From Eukaryota sp. TZLM1-RC (taxonomy: Eukaryota; Metamonada: BaSk clade): 64,000 nt of DNA. Made by a program: the position numbers and the translations under genes. The notes below the pieces were generated by a model. That model searched no databases, was not told the origin of the DNA, and saw only the letters and a list, made by a program, of their open reading frames with translations. Positions 18,501 through 29,690 of the stretch are shown one piece after another; positions within the stretch are counted from its first letter, which is position 1, and each line of letters opens with the position of its first letter. The stretch spans positions 1,450,501 to 1,514,500 of the forward strand of contig JAUPSS010000007.1 of the NCBI GenBank assembly GCA_040285825.1, written 5' to 3'.

Positions 18501-20611
18501 CTGTACAAATTGTGTGTATATCATTACTTACTACTTCGAGCCACAATTATTGTAGTGTATCAACATTATGCTCAATAAAATCATGTAATAAACAATCATG
18601 TTGCGCAGATTTTCACTCACGTATTCATAACATAGCAAGAGTACAATATTTATTTGAATATTTCTACTGAATCTATTATTTTTTCAGGAAATGGTTTTCC
18701 TGTAAACACCCAAAAGAACATCATTGATGTGTTTTCTGAATTTTTATCAATTCTAAATTTTTTGGTGGTAAGTTTCTAAAATATAGATTCCAATCTAAGC
18801 CAAGATTCACTTAACAATTATATTAAACAATTTCTTCCTGAGTTACTTGATTGTTTGGGGGTCATGTCTTGAATTCTTGCATCCAATAAGCTGATGGTGG
18901 TATATTATTTTAAATTTTTTTATTAATATCATCTCAACAGATTATTCGTTCTTGCAATTTCCATCAATTGTTCCCTTTCTGACAAAGCATTGAAATCGTC
19001 ATCAATTTTTAATTGTCTCTATTTTTTCTGCAAACAAAACATCTAAATATTGATTCAACGGCAAAACCCACACAACAATAAATAGTTTCATCAGGAATTT
19101 GCCCCTTTGTTATTTCAGTCACTAAAAGTCGTAATTTAGGATTTTCACACTAATATTATCGGGTAAATTATCATTAACCTCTCGTCTCCATATATCTTTC
19201 ATTTTTCCCCACCATTCTTAAATGTCTTTTCAAAATAAACATTGTGAAAAAATGGTCATTCGTATGATTACATGAGTTGCATGTAGTCTTTATGTGCTTG
19301 ATGTGATCAACTTGTGATCAAACTTTGTATGAAAATGTGAGTGAGTAATGTTGGCTATGTGTTATTGGTCAATACAAACTCATAATTAAATTTACAATTG
19401 ATTTTGTATATATTTGAATTAATTGAGTTTACTAATTTCTAAACATTAAATTTAAATAATAGTAAAAAAATAAAAAGTATACAATTGCTTGTTGCAAATT
19501 AATAAAACCATAAATTCAACAAGCACTTTTATTACAAAATCAGTACGCAAAACTAGATGATCTATTGATCAAAAATACTGCACCAAAAAAGCTAAAACAA
19601 TTTGGCATAGTTTTCATTTGAAATCCCCATTTCTTATATGACAAAAAGACTCCACACTTGACAAAAAATCTTTGAATTGTAATTTCCATATGAGTGTTTT
19701 AAAACGCTGTTGAATGTTATTGTGTTTTCACACTTTCTGTGAAAACATGCTTATGCACATGCGATACAAGGCAGGTTTGATGCATAAAGAAATGATTTTT
19801 GTATTCTGTTTCACTGACAATCTTGAAAACAACAATGTATGTACTGAAAAGAATACTGTTCAATGAAACTTTATTACGAAAGAATCTACATCAAGAAGAA
19901 ATTGGGTAGAATATCTATTTCCAGGGGCCACATTACATCTCATGTTTTTGAATATGTAAATGCTGCTACAATAAAAGTGTGTCAATTACATATTATTCAA
20001 ATACTGGAAACTATTTGAATTATTTTAAACAATTGGTTTGTTGCTCCAAGTGAAGAAGCAAAGGGAATCCAGTACCCATTAGTTAAGAGAGTTGCCAAGG
20101 TGATGGAGGAAATAATTCTAGTTGTATTTTGTAATAAATTATAATTATAATTTATACACTATTGAATATCCAATCAGTTTTTTTTTCTTAAAAAATTGAA
20201 GAATAGTTGAAATAATTCTGGCTGTTTAAAATCAGTCATGAGTGGAAATCGATGACTTCGTTTAAGAAGTGAGTGAATCTGGATCTATTAATACAATACC
20301 AAAGAAATGATCTGCGACTGAGGAACCATTGAAGTTTATTGATTTTGATTATTTTAGTTTCTTTTTTTCTTTAATTAAACGATTTTAGGTATTACCGCAT
20401 TCCAAGCATTTTGAACATTCTTGACGCAAGTTGTGATTTTTTTATAGATCTTATTTAGATATATATTTATTTATGGGTTGCGTGCACTCACAGACATCAA
20501 AGTGTTCGAAATATTTGCAGAAACTGTTTTGAAAAAATACAAACAATACGATTCAAACACAAACGAGGACCGAAACGATTCTTTTTTCGTTTTTTTTACC
20601 AGATTTTAAAG
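18501..20611. other. Decayed AT-rich DNA with one dispersed repeat
   Basis: Coding-like scraps occur on the minus strand (for example IDDDFNALSEREQLMEIART around 18940-19005), broken by stops. 19710-19901 (+) is a diverged match to 29647-29856 (-). A short open frame from ATG 19865 (KLYYERIYIKKKLGRISISR...) starts inside that match. 19910-20611 shows nothing I can support. Confidence 0.4.
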
Positions 20612-20880
20612 TCATAAAATCAAATTATGGAAAATTTCCAAAATGTACATACATAGATATAGCATATGGATAGGAGGATCTATTGATGCAATTGGTGTCA
20701 CCCTGGGCTTCCTGATACTGAGTTGAAATAATTGACACCAAACAATCAAAAACTTGCAACAAGACATGAACACTTCACAGTAAAATGCAACTTGGGACAT
20801 GTTGAGCGATTTTGAAAAAAAAATTGTGAATAGTAAAAAAGCTTTATTAAGTCGGTAAACTTGACTGACATCATAAACAA

Positions 20881-22413
20881 TCAATCAAACACCTTGTTGA
20901 CGTCAGCAATCAAATCTGATAGATTGAGCTTGGTAGGTGGTTCCTCATGACATAACTGGTCAACTTGAGACAGTTGACCAAAATTACCATCAAAAATTGA
21001 TTTGATAACAAATTCTCTCCCAAAAAACCGAATGAATTTTTTAATTATAGTTTTACAAATAGTTAATTGTTGAACAACTTGACTTTCTTCGAAATTTTCA
21101 AAATTACCTGTTTGTGTCGAGATCTCTACTGAATGCAGAGCAGTCGAAATCCCCCTTGAAAATTTCTTCTTGTCAAACACAACATTCGCCCATCCACCAA
21201 AAAACTCTCTCAAAATTTTATTGAACATTTTCTTTTTGCTTTGCAAATATTTGAGCTCAATTATCGAATTTGTTATTGGAATTTTGGCTTTTTCTAAATT
21301 ATTATCATTATTGAGTTTTTTCTTGAAAACCAAACTCCAAGTTGAAAAATGTCTCTTTTTCAAATACTGGAAATTATTTCGCTTGATGATGGAAAATTTC
21401 CGAAAAATTACTAAATTATCAAAATAGCATCGCCAATTTAAAAGTGAATTGTGTTGAAATTTTTCATTATTTAAATCAAAATATCTACAGTTCAGCTCAT
21501 TAAGTGCTTGACCAGCCAAGACCAAAGGGCCAGAAACAGCAGGACTACGGTCATAAAAGGAAGTAAACATGGTCTGATTAACTTGCTGAGACTGTATCAC
21601 GTCATCTTTAATTTTTTTGAACCTTTGTTCTGACCGTGATAAAAGACCGCGTTTATTTTGTTTTGAATCACTAGTGAGTTGTTGCCAATGAGAAAAATAT
21701 AATTTCATTATTTTAAAAAACTGTTGGGAAATGAATGATTCTAAATTTAACATCTGAAAATGAACAAAGACCGATCGATCGGAAATTTTGGTTGGTAGGT
21801 CATGATTAGTCAACAAAGAGCTCATATCGTCTTTTACAGAGTCATTGTCAAAATTTGATCCAAAATTTGGTGGTTTTATCAGCGACCTCCATTTACAAAA
21901 AACACTAGATTTAAAATTAATAAATTTAATAATTAATTGAAAATCTTTAATTAAATCAGAATAGTAATTGAACAAATGAATCCACTTATAGAAATAAGGC
22001 GAAAGAATGGACAAATCACCATCGTATGACGTGGCATCATGAGCTGATGACGTAATCTGTAATGACTTTTGAGAATTCGTATCAACCAAATTAGACAAAG
22101 TGCTGATTGTGTCAGAAATTGTTTCAAAGGTTTGTTGTAGATGCAAAGCTTCACCAGGATTTCTGTTAGCAAAGCTTTTCCTTCTGAAAGGTTTGGATCT
22201 TGGCGTAGAGAGTGCATGTTTGTGAGAAGGGGACTGTTGGTTGGAATGGGACGTGCGAGGGGTCCGGGGGCTGAGATAACGGCTCTTGATGGACTGGAAT
22301 CGTGCAGATGAAGGAACATATGGAAGCAATGATGATGTCTTTGGTGATAAAAGAGGAAGCTTGGGAAGTGTAGGACTACACTGTCTCTGGTGAATGATAT
22401 CTTCAATAGTCAT
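20881..22413 (-). CDS. Possible Sfi1-like Trp-repeat protein
   Basis: A 510-residue uninterrupted frame from ATG 22413. Residues 1-85 are Ser/Pro/Arg-rich and disordered (SPRTPRTSH, PRSKPFRRKS), with many S/T-P sites that could be phosphorylated. From about 140 onward, Trp residues recur in helical contexts of the type F-x2-W-x5-F: YFYKWIHLF (W144), FCKWRSL (W175), YFSHWQQL (W243), LLNWRCYF (W327), HFSTWSLVF (W359), FFGGWANVVF (W408). This resembles the centrin-binding repeats of Sfi1-family centrosomal or basal-body proteins, although the spacing is irregular and there are few repeats. The repeat pattern is seen; centrin binding is inferred. Confidence 0.5.
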   Translation of the reverse strand: MTIEDIIHQRQCSPTLPKLPLLSPKTSSLLPYVPSSARFQSIKSRYLSPRTPRTSHSNQQSPSHKHALSTPRSKPFRRKSFANRNPGEALHLQQTFETISDTISTLSNLVDTNSQKSLQITSSAHDATSYDGDLSILSPYFYKWIHLFNYYSDLIKDFQLIIKFINFKSSVFCKWRSLIKPPNFGSNFDNDSVKDDMSSLLTNHDLPTKISDRSVFVHFQMLNLESFISQQFFKIMKLYFSHWQQLTSDSKQNKRGLLSRSEQRFKKIKDDVIQSQQVNQTMFTSFYDRSPAVSGPLVLAGQALNELNCRYFDLNNEKFQHNSLLNWRCYFDNLVIFRKFSIIKRNNFQYLKKRHFSTWSLVFKKKLNNDNNLEKAKIPITNSIIELKYLQSKKKMFNKILREFFGGWANVVFDKKKFSRGISTALHSVEISTQTGNFENFEESQVVQQLTICKTIIKKFIRFFGREFVIKSIFDGNFGQLSQVDQLCHEEPPTKLNLSDLIADVNKVFD

Positions 22414-22639
22414 TACAATTGTGAGGTGTCATTAGGTGTGGTGGGGGAACCAGAAAATAATCTGAGTCAAATTCTGCTGCAAATCATTCTCAATTCAATT
22501 CTATTGCTGAGATTCAACCCATGTTAAATTGATCTGATAGTATTTATAATCTAAGTTCGTTTGTTGGTTTAAATCATAAACTCTTCAAATTAATATTTAA
22601 AGAATTGAATATTTAATTGGGCAATAGCTGAAATCGATA
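22414..22639. promoter_or_regulatory. Upstream region of the Trp-repeat gene
   Basis: A short AT-rich interval between the minus-strand gene's start and the LINE-B debris. It should contain that gene's promoter, but no specific element was recognised. Confidence 0.25.
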
Positions 22640-23320
22640 GAATGTTGTGCCTCACTACGACTTTCACTTTAGCAACATCTGTTCTACAAATTTATGACAA
22701 TCTCTACTGATTCTGTCTGAACGTTGAATATGAGATTTCTAGGTATGAGATATGAGATTTATGGACTAATAACTTACCTCATAATTTTCTTAATGAATTT
22801 GAAAAATTACAACTACTCATTTGTTAAATTGTAAACACTTTATTACTTTTAAAAGCCGGGTTCACGATGATGTCAGAGTTCAATTATATTGTATGTGCAC
22901 GTCTCATAGAATTGAATCTTTTTTAGAACCTCTGCTGTCAAATCTGTTTGATGCTGAAGATGATTTTCACCAGAATGATAGAAATGATTTCATATTAGCT
23001 GGATCAATGGAACCTTAATACTGATGTGAAACTTTTTAAAATTGGTGCAAAACAGATATCGCTACGTCTTTCACTTTAGCAACAACCGTTTCACGAATTT
23101 TTGACAATCTCTACCGATTCTGTCTGGACTTTGAATATGAGACTTCGTACTTTTAATTGTAAACATTTTAAAGCAAGGTTGACGCTGCTGTAAGAGACCA
23201 ATTAGATTGTATGTGCAAGTCTCATAGACTTAAAACCTTTTTGAAACCTCTGTTGTCAAATCTGTTTGATGCTGAAGAAATTTTCCACACGACTAATAGA
23301 GGTGATGTCATATTATATTA
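22640..23320 (+). mobile_element. Two tandem LINE-B 3' fragments
   Basis: 22640-23030 and 23058-23320 both match the LINE-B segment at about 47060-47370. They share 'LLNCKHFITFKSRVHDxVR', 'CTSHRIESFLEPLLSNLFDAE' and their noncoding equivalents. Each is damaged by stops. The repeated order (the same start and nearly the same end, one after the other) points to a local duplication of an already truncated copy. Confidence 0.65.
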
Positions 23321-24378
23321 TATGTCATATTATACCTCAATATTGTTGTGTGTGCAAAACAGATATAGAGGTTTATGAAAATAATGTGATGTTCATTGAT
23401 GCGACGATAGTACATGTGGAAGGTCTGTATTCCTTTGCGGAACAAATCTAGATACAAAATTGTCCTGAACATTGGCTAAAATGTGTGAACCCTATGAACA
23501 TCATCTGGATGATTTGCTTTGTTTGCTGGGTTATTGAGATGTTGATCTATAAGATGTTCAATGGCTTCCAAACTTGTTATCAGTAATTCTCCTGTTCCTT
23601 CCATTAACTTTGAAGAATCATGTTTTTGTTAATTCGTATTATTAGATATTTGTTTCTCTTTTTAAGTATTGATGAATATCGAGATCAACTGTCATCTCTT
23701 TAACCGAAGTTTGAACAAAACCGTTCGGTTTTTCTTATTCAGAATTTTTTCTTTTCTCCAAACTTGTTATTCAAGAAAACTGACCCATATTTTAGCAGTT
23801 CACATTGCCATCTATTGAATTTTACAAAATTTTCAACAAAAAAGAACAAATTTCTTAACCAATTTTCTTTTCCTCAATTCGTCATTTTGCTGAAATCATA
23901 TTTTTGTAGCATCGAATTAGCTGGTCTAGATTTTTGCAAATCCACAAATTAAGGATAGTTTATTGATAGATGTAAAAATTTCATTCTCAAATTGCAAAAC
24001 GTTCGTTTGAAAAAGCAGGTTGATATTGCTTGTTTAGTTTCATCGTAGAGTGAAATTGTGATGAAAAATTTGTAACACATTCTCAGTATCACTCATCTTA
24101 TTGATCCGGTTAAGTTTGATGGCAATGTCAATTCGTGCTTGTGCGACACAATTACTGCACATCATTACTGTAAGTAACTCATAAGTTACACCATGTTTAC
24201 CATTTACCGAATTTCACTTTTACGATGTTTTTCGGGGCCAAACGAACCCTGCATTTTGTGTCATTGTATAGCTGACATAAATTAGATTTTACCCCTGCTA
24301 TTCAAGCTAATTTTCGTATGGCAATTTCCAAATGTTCGTCTTTCTCACAGAATCAATAACCAAATCGCACTGGTACTG
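23321..24378. other. Intergenic, no gene recognised
   Basis: AT-rich with short open frames only (23266-23451 and 23764-23952 on plus). None has a recognisable domain or a plausible start context. Confidence 0.35.
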
Positions 24379-24582
24379 TCAATTGGCTACTATAAAAGAC
24401 ACAATATGATGTTTATTGCATTTAATTTGCACTATTAGCATTGTAGAAGAACGAAAGTCTTGAATTGTTTGGTCGATTACCTGAATCTCCAGCAAAAACT
24501 GTTGCATTGTTGGAGAAGCAGTGTCTGAAGCTAATCGCCATAGTTGTTTCCTTTCATTATTAAACAAAGTTAGTAATTGCAA
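24379..24582 (-). other. Small unassigned ORF
   Basis: A 67-codon frame (QLLTLFNNERKQLWRLASDT...) with a helical, possibly heptad-like character for its first 45 residues, followed by low-quality sequence. It may be one exon of a small gene. There is no family match and no firm splice partners. Confidence 0.2.
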
Positions 24583-24981
24583 AAGCGAGAAATGAATGAG
24601 CCTCAGTTTTATAAGTAGATTGCTGCTTTCCTATTTTGAACAAAAAAAGTAACGGTTGACTATTTTAGTACAAATTGAACGAGAAGGCCCTTTTTTATTA
24701 TTATAAGACTGGTAGACTCGCCGAAAATGAGAAGGCACATTGTATGTTCTCAATCACTATCAGAGTCCTGACATAGTTTTTAACTTTTATTCCATAATAA
24801 TACAACTATTAAAAAACAATTAAATTTGATTACGAAAACCAAGTTCATAAACTGTGATGTCAATATTTTAATTTTCCAGAACTTGGAAGAAGAAGATTTA
24901 TTTATTTACTTAAATGGTAAATCCAAACAAAACAATACTTACAAAAAGATTTATTATCCAATAAACCGAAACAAAAAACCT
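24583..24981. other. Intergenic, downstream of the dynamin-related gene
   Basis: AT-rich. It follows the dynamin-related gene's stop on the minus strand and probably holds its 3' UTR. Nothing else was recognised. Confidence 0.3.
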
Positions 24982-27100
24982 CTAAAAAACTCTCAAGTCG
25001 CGAACTTCATTAATAATGTCAAAGGCCTTTCTTAAAACCGAAAGTCTCTCGTTCAGAGCTTTTCTTCTTGCCGCCACCTCAGGATCTTCAGCTAGCAACT
25101 GCTCAAACATATCTTCCTTATAAAGATATTGAACTAACTCATTTTGCAGTGTTTCCTTAGTCTCATTAATCAAAAATGCCATAATTGTTTTGGGAACAGT
25201 ATCACGAACTTTCTTTGCGACCAATGTGAAATAAGATTCCAAAAGCCTTCCAATTAGCTCAGTTGCCATGTGTTCATGATCCCCCAAAGGTCCCGTTAGT
25301 TTAAGAGAAGAAGGAACTTCATCTGTCGATGTTGACTGTCTTCTTGATTTTGATGACGTAGCAGGTGGAGAAGTTGACTGTTTTGAACCAAAAAAGCCAA
25401 ATATTCCTGAACTACTTGCATCAACCTGCTGTTTTGGTTCTGGTTTTGCATTTTTTGATTCCTTCTTTGACCCACTATTTGGTGGAGCAGGTTCACTGGC
25501 TTGTTGTCGACTCTCAACTTTTTGATCAACCAAAGAATTAATTGCACCAGAGGCCCCCAAAAAATCAGGATGATTAGTATTGACATATGCCAACTCAATT
25601 TTAATCAAATCAGAAATCATTTTCTTAGTGGGAGTCAAGCACTTTCTCAACAGACTTCCAGCGACTTCTAATATCCGCTCAGTCAGATACGTGAATCTTT
25701 TCAGCTCGGCACTTGGACATTGTTGAGTGATTCTGAGCAACTCATGATAAACAAGTTCAACAATCCTAAGAGCTGGTGACTCTAGTCTAGAAATTTGACG
25801 CTTAACTAATAATTCAAATGATTCTTCAGGAATGAACAAAGAAGTCCTAGGTCCCGTCGCATTTCGTATGGCAGTTCTTATATCTTCACGTTTCAGTTCA
25901 TCATTAGAAGCAACTTTCTCTATTTGTCTAGCCAAAATGTCATGAAAGACATAAGCAATACGAGCACCACCATAAAGTTCATTTGTAGCCACATCAGAGA
26001 GCTTGCCATCTATTGAAGCATTGAAATCAGTGGCATAATTGGTAAGCAACTTTAACAACAACGCGCCCTGATTATGACTTCCCACCAATTCTTCCCCGCC
26101 TAGATTCTTCAGCTCATCATTTACAGAATTCAACATTTGTCTGACTTTGTCTTTAATCGAAGGTAAAGTTTCATGTATGTGGTTCATTAGAATGTAGTTG
26201 AGGGCTTTTGCTAGGAAAGGTGTGCCTAGTTTGTTTGCAATTGTTCTATATTTGGGATGGTTTTGAAAGAACTTTGCTTCATCCTTGAGTGCTTCAGATA
26301 TATTCTTATCAGTGCTTATGTCTGCCTGAGAACGATTCACAACCCCCACAAATCCTAATCTTAACTGTACCACTTTCCCGGTAAGGATATCCAAAGCATC
26401 TGTGCCCTGGTCCATAATGTCAAGTTTCGTGATAACACCCAAAGTCCTTTTCCCTTCTGGATCCACGTGTCTGGCTAGTTGGAGGGCGTCAGAGTTCGCG
26501 AGGTCCTGGTTAGCAGCTGAGACAGCGAGGATGATGGCATTTGGTTTCTGAATGTAGTGTAGGACCAAGTTTCGAATCTGTTGCTCAATATCAGCAGGTT
26601 GGTCATCAATGGCAATCTTGGTGACACCAGGAGTATCTACAAGAGTCAGCGGGACAACACGAGGAGAAAAGATCTTGAGGTTGATGGGAACAGGTGAAAT
26701 GGCCTTGCCTTTACCTAAGAGTCTTGTGGTCTCAGCAGCTATTTCATCCCGTATAGCAGAAAAGTCACGGTATACCTGGTCTGGACGGTGAAGAAAAACA
26801 CCATATTCCTCACCTGTGCTTGGGATGAGTTGAAGGATAAGAGGTCTTCTGGTACAGATACCACTACCACGAGGTAGGAATGAGGCTTGGCAGATGTTTT
26901 CGAGAACAGAAGACTTGAATTAGGGGTAAAAGTGGGAAACAAACCTTACCGGAACTTTGAGAGCCAATAACGACAATTTGAGGGAGATCAATGTATGATT
27001 CCACACCCACTGAAGTAAAGATGTCTTGGAGCTTGTTAATTACAGGTATAAGTTTTTCCATTCCAGTAAAAGTGCGAGCATCAGACTTGGATTTGGACAT
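24982..27100 (-). CDS. Dynamin-related GTPase (Vps1/Dnm1/Drp1 type)
   Basis: Exon 1 is 26945-27100, a 31-nt GT-AG intron is 26914-26944, and exon 2 is 24982-26913, giving 695 residues. The intron falls inside the P-loop: GSQSSGK in exon 1 continues as [12 protein letters not shown] in exon 2. GTPase motifs follow in order: switch I with [16 protein letters not shown] (G3), and TKLD (G4). The middle/stalk region follows ([17 protein letters not shown]...). A poly-Ser/Gln/Lys insert comes where PH-containing dynamins would have the PH domain, and a C-terminal GED is present ([35 protein letters not shown]). There is no PH or Pro-rich tail. Length and order fit the Vps1/Drp1 group, which constricts membranes in organelle division or vacuolar/peroxisomal traffic. 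Which organelle it serves here cannot be told. Confidence 0.95.
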
Positions 27101-27322
27101 GGTGAAAAAGGCCTAGTATAAGGATATGAAGTGAGTTGTTGCGAAGCAGAAGTCCTTGAAGGTTCGTAGAGCTGATTTTGTCAGAGTAAACCCTGCAAAC
27201 TTTTTGATCATCTGTGAATTTCATCGGAAATGCATACATCATGTAGCATTCCTCCATTCCCTTATACGGTTTCCTTTTCAGGATCACAGCGCCCGAAGGC
27301 AATACATGGATACAAACAACTA

Positions 27323-28664
27323 TCACTCTCTCACCTCCCTTCTAAATGTCTCTGGTCTGATCCCAGTAAAATGTTCAGAAATCGCAATCTCTAGCTGATT
27401 TCTTGAAGCGGAAATGTCACTAGACCAGCGTTCATCACATCTAGGACATTCAAAGTAAGCATTATTGATTCTTCGAGTATCTTCATGATACACCTTCCTG
27501 TGATGTACCTTGCAACAATTGGTTTTGGCAGATGTCATGTATTCATCTCCAACCTTCACATTGGCAAAGTATTTCTTTACTTCTGTCAGAAACTTCTTAG
27601 TTGGGGCTTTGGTGGATTTTCGAGAAGGTCCATTACCACCATTACCAAACCAAATAATAGTTTCCCTGTTATTAGCTAGTCTCTTAATTTTGTTCACAAA
27701 ATGAATGAACCTTTTTTGTCTTCTTATCACAAAATCTTATTTCGTCTCAAAATTCTCTCTGTACTATTGGTCAAACCAAAGAAATTGTTTACTGCTCATC
27801 ATTCCTTATCAGTGAAGCTATTTCAATGAGATACCTGTTGAAGCTCTCAACGGAATAAGTGTTCACAGAGGATTGAGTGAGTGGCTGGGGAAAATCAATT
27901 ACTTTTGCTTTCGGATTCAGTAGAATTCCAGATTGTTCAACAATTACCCTATTCTCTTGTGAACAATGTCCAGTTGTCCAACCACATAAATTTGAATGGT
28001 TTGGATCAACCGCCACGAAAAAAAGGTCTTCTCTGATGGGAAGATCCTGCGAGCAATCTTGAGACCGTCTAGCAATTTTCCTCGGTCGGTTAGCTCGCCC
28101 ATTTATTCTCTTATTTCGTTTTCTAGTGGACTCTCTGAAATAAGGACGACTTTGACCCAATGCTTGAATTTCAGAATTTTTTCGCCTGGTGCACGTCTTT
28201 TTGGGTTTCTTTGAAAAAGTGAAGCGCAATGAGAGTCCATTGCTAGAAACTGAGAAAGTTTTGAATTTTTTCTTGTTAAAAAACTTAAAAGGGTTCCGTA
28301 ATAATTGTTGGTTAGGATTCAATTTTTTGAAATATTCCAGAGCTTGTTGATTAAAAGGAACAAACCCTGGAACTTTGGTGGCAATTGGGGATAAGGCATG
28401 TCTTCGAAATACATTTGGGCATGTACTTTCTAGACGATGTAAAATTGACAATCCCCAATGGCTTATCAACCAACAATTATAAACAGTGACATCCAATTCA
28501 TCACGCCTCAGGGCACGCGTAAACAAATCATTAGATGTTACTGTTTGGTTCCAAATTTCGGAAATATGAAAATGATATTCATCATACCATTGTCTTAAAT
28601 TTTCAGAAATTGTGGAACCGCAAACCACACAACTGGCATACTTTGATGGAGCAGGACACTCCAT
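27323..28664 (-). CDS. Fanzor (eukaryotic TnpB-like) RNA-guided nuclease homolog, in two frames
   Basis: Frame 1 (28664-27789, 291 aa) starts with a Cys pair (CVVCG), then a wedge-like region ending in FKTFSVSSNGLSLRFTFSKK. A Lys/Arg-rich stretch follows (residues 156-200, possible nuclear localisation), and then RuvC-I, FFVAVDPNHSNLCGW (Asp220). Frame 2 (about 27722-27323) carries RuvC-II in VGDEYMTSAKTNCC (Glu), a zinc-ribbon half (ECPRCDERW) and RuvC-III WSSDISASRNQLEIA (Asp). The E-Y/F-x-T-S and W-x-x-D-x-x-A-x-R-N signatures are those of TnpB/Fanzor proteins. The two frames join in phase if a 70- or 73-nt GT-AG intron starting at GTAAAC (27791) is removed. That is longer than other introns here, so a frameshifted pseudogene is possible. 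All three acidic residues are present. Confidence 0.75.
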
Positions 28665-28876
28665 CAGAACATTAGAGACTTATGTTGAAACAAGAACTTT
28701 TTCAAATAGTTGATGAATGGTGGTTTGTAATTGTCATATTTTAGACAATGCATTCACATAAAATGAAACAGAATAATGTGGACTTGAAAAGAGTGTCTCA
28801 TTGATTACTAACGGTATTGGCAACAAAGGAAAAAAGGGAATGATATTGTTTCCTTATCCAAATTGAGCAGATCATT

Positions 28877-29023
28877 TCATTTGTTCATTTGATTAAGGAT
28901 CTCCTGAAGTTGAGTAAGTTGAATCGTGGAAGTTTTCAAATGTGTTGATTCCAGGAATTCTGCTGTGAATTTCACTCCTGTTTTCAACTTTCTCAATGTC
29001 TTCTCACAGGCTGCAAGAGACAT
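28877..29023 (-). CDS. Small hypothetical protein, 48 aa
   Basis: A short frame that is too small for usual ORF cut-offs: ATG 29023, stop 28877-28879. It encodes MSLAACEKTLRKLKTGVKF and continues as an amphipathic helix-like sequence to QLQEILNQMNK. The codon usage looks like host genes, with fewer A/T runs than the flanks. It may be a single exon of a longer gene or a small coiled-coil subunit. No family was recognised. Confidence 0.3.
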   Translation of the reverse strand: MSLAACEKTLRKLKTGVKFTAEFLESTHLKTSTIQLTQLQEILNQMNK

Positions 29024-29401
29024 GTAGCGTCATTTGACAAAGACAATCATGATCTCCATCAATGGGCTACCTCACTTAAATACACCTACTGCTTTCACAG
29101 AACAAAGCCTCGCGACTTGATGTATCTAAGTGGATCTACCAAATTTTACTAAGCTATTTGTAGATCGGTCTCAAAAGTTTTTGTTTTTGTATGCTCAGGA
29201 TATCTATTCATCTCCTCAACAGAGCTTTTGGGCAAATGTATCTTTCCGGCCACAATTCCGCTTTTTTCTTAATTTAAATATTTTTTGCAGCGGAAATATC
29301 TCTGTCATATACTATTTTCAATGTCAAAATTGGAAAATCTGAAGTTTGAAACCAGACCCAAAATCTGATCTTCCAACCTGAGCAACCTTCTGCGGTCTTT
29401 C
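29024..29401. other. Intergenic, no gene recognised
   Basis: Contains one plus-strand frame (29130-29342) with no domain and low-complexity Phe-rich translation. Treated as noncoding. Confidence 0.3.
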
Positions 29402-29690
29402 TCATTTCCGTACTCCGACTTTGGGATGCATCTGTAACTTCACACACATGATACTCTTAGTGTCATGATTCGGGGACAGAAGGGTAGACATCACGATTGC
29501 CATCAGTTCAGCAGCCTTGCCTAACGCATCTTGGATTTCTATTCCGTAAATCCTGTACCTATCGGTTATTGTAAGTGTTTCGTTTGACTCAATCACTTTT
29601 TTGATCTCAATGTTCATGGATTGGCTTGATGTCTTCACCGTTGTACTTTCTTCTTGATGTAGATTCTTCCGTTATAAAGTTTTACTGGAC
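29402..29690 (-). CDS. Small unknown protein, weak Alba-like character
   Basis: From ATG 29638 the frame encodes 78 residues: ...NIEIKKVIESNETLTITDRY followed by IYGIEIQDALGKAAELMAIVM and a C-terminal strand (SIMCVKLQMHPKVG). The strand, ALG-containing helix and strand order is reminiscent of Alba-fold nucleic-acid-binding proteins, but this is a weak call. Upstream the sequence KLYNGRIYIKKK (about 29650-29685), in another frame, is shared with a copy at 19865. That suggests either an upstream exon with an unresolved junction or a frameshift. Confidence 0.35.

Noticed and set aside
20612-20884. A 90-codon frame after the Trp-repeat gene
   Set aside because: Starts at the stop of that gene, Cys/Phe-rich low-quality translation, no start context; likely 3' UTR.
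24826-25035. A 69-codon plus-strand frame
   Set aside because: Overlaps the 3' end of the dynamin-related gene on the other strand; Lys/Asn-rich with no domain.
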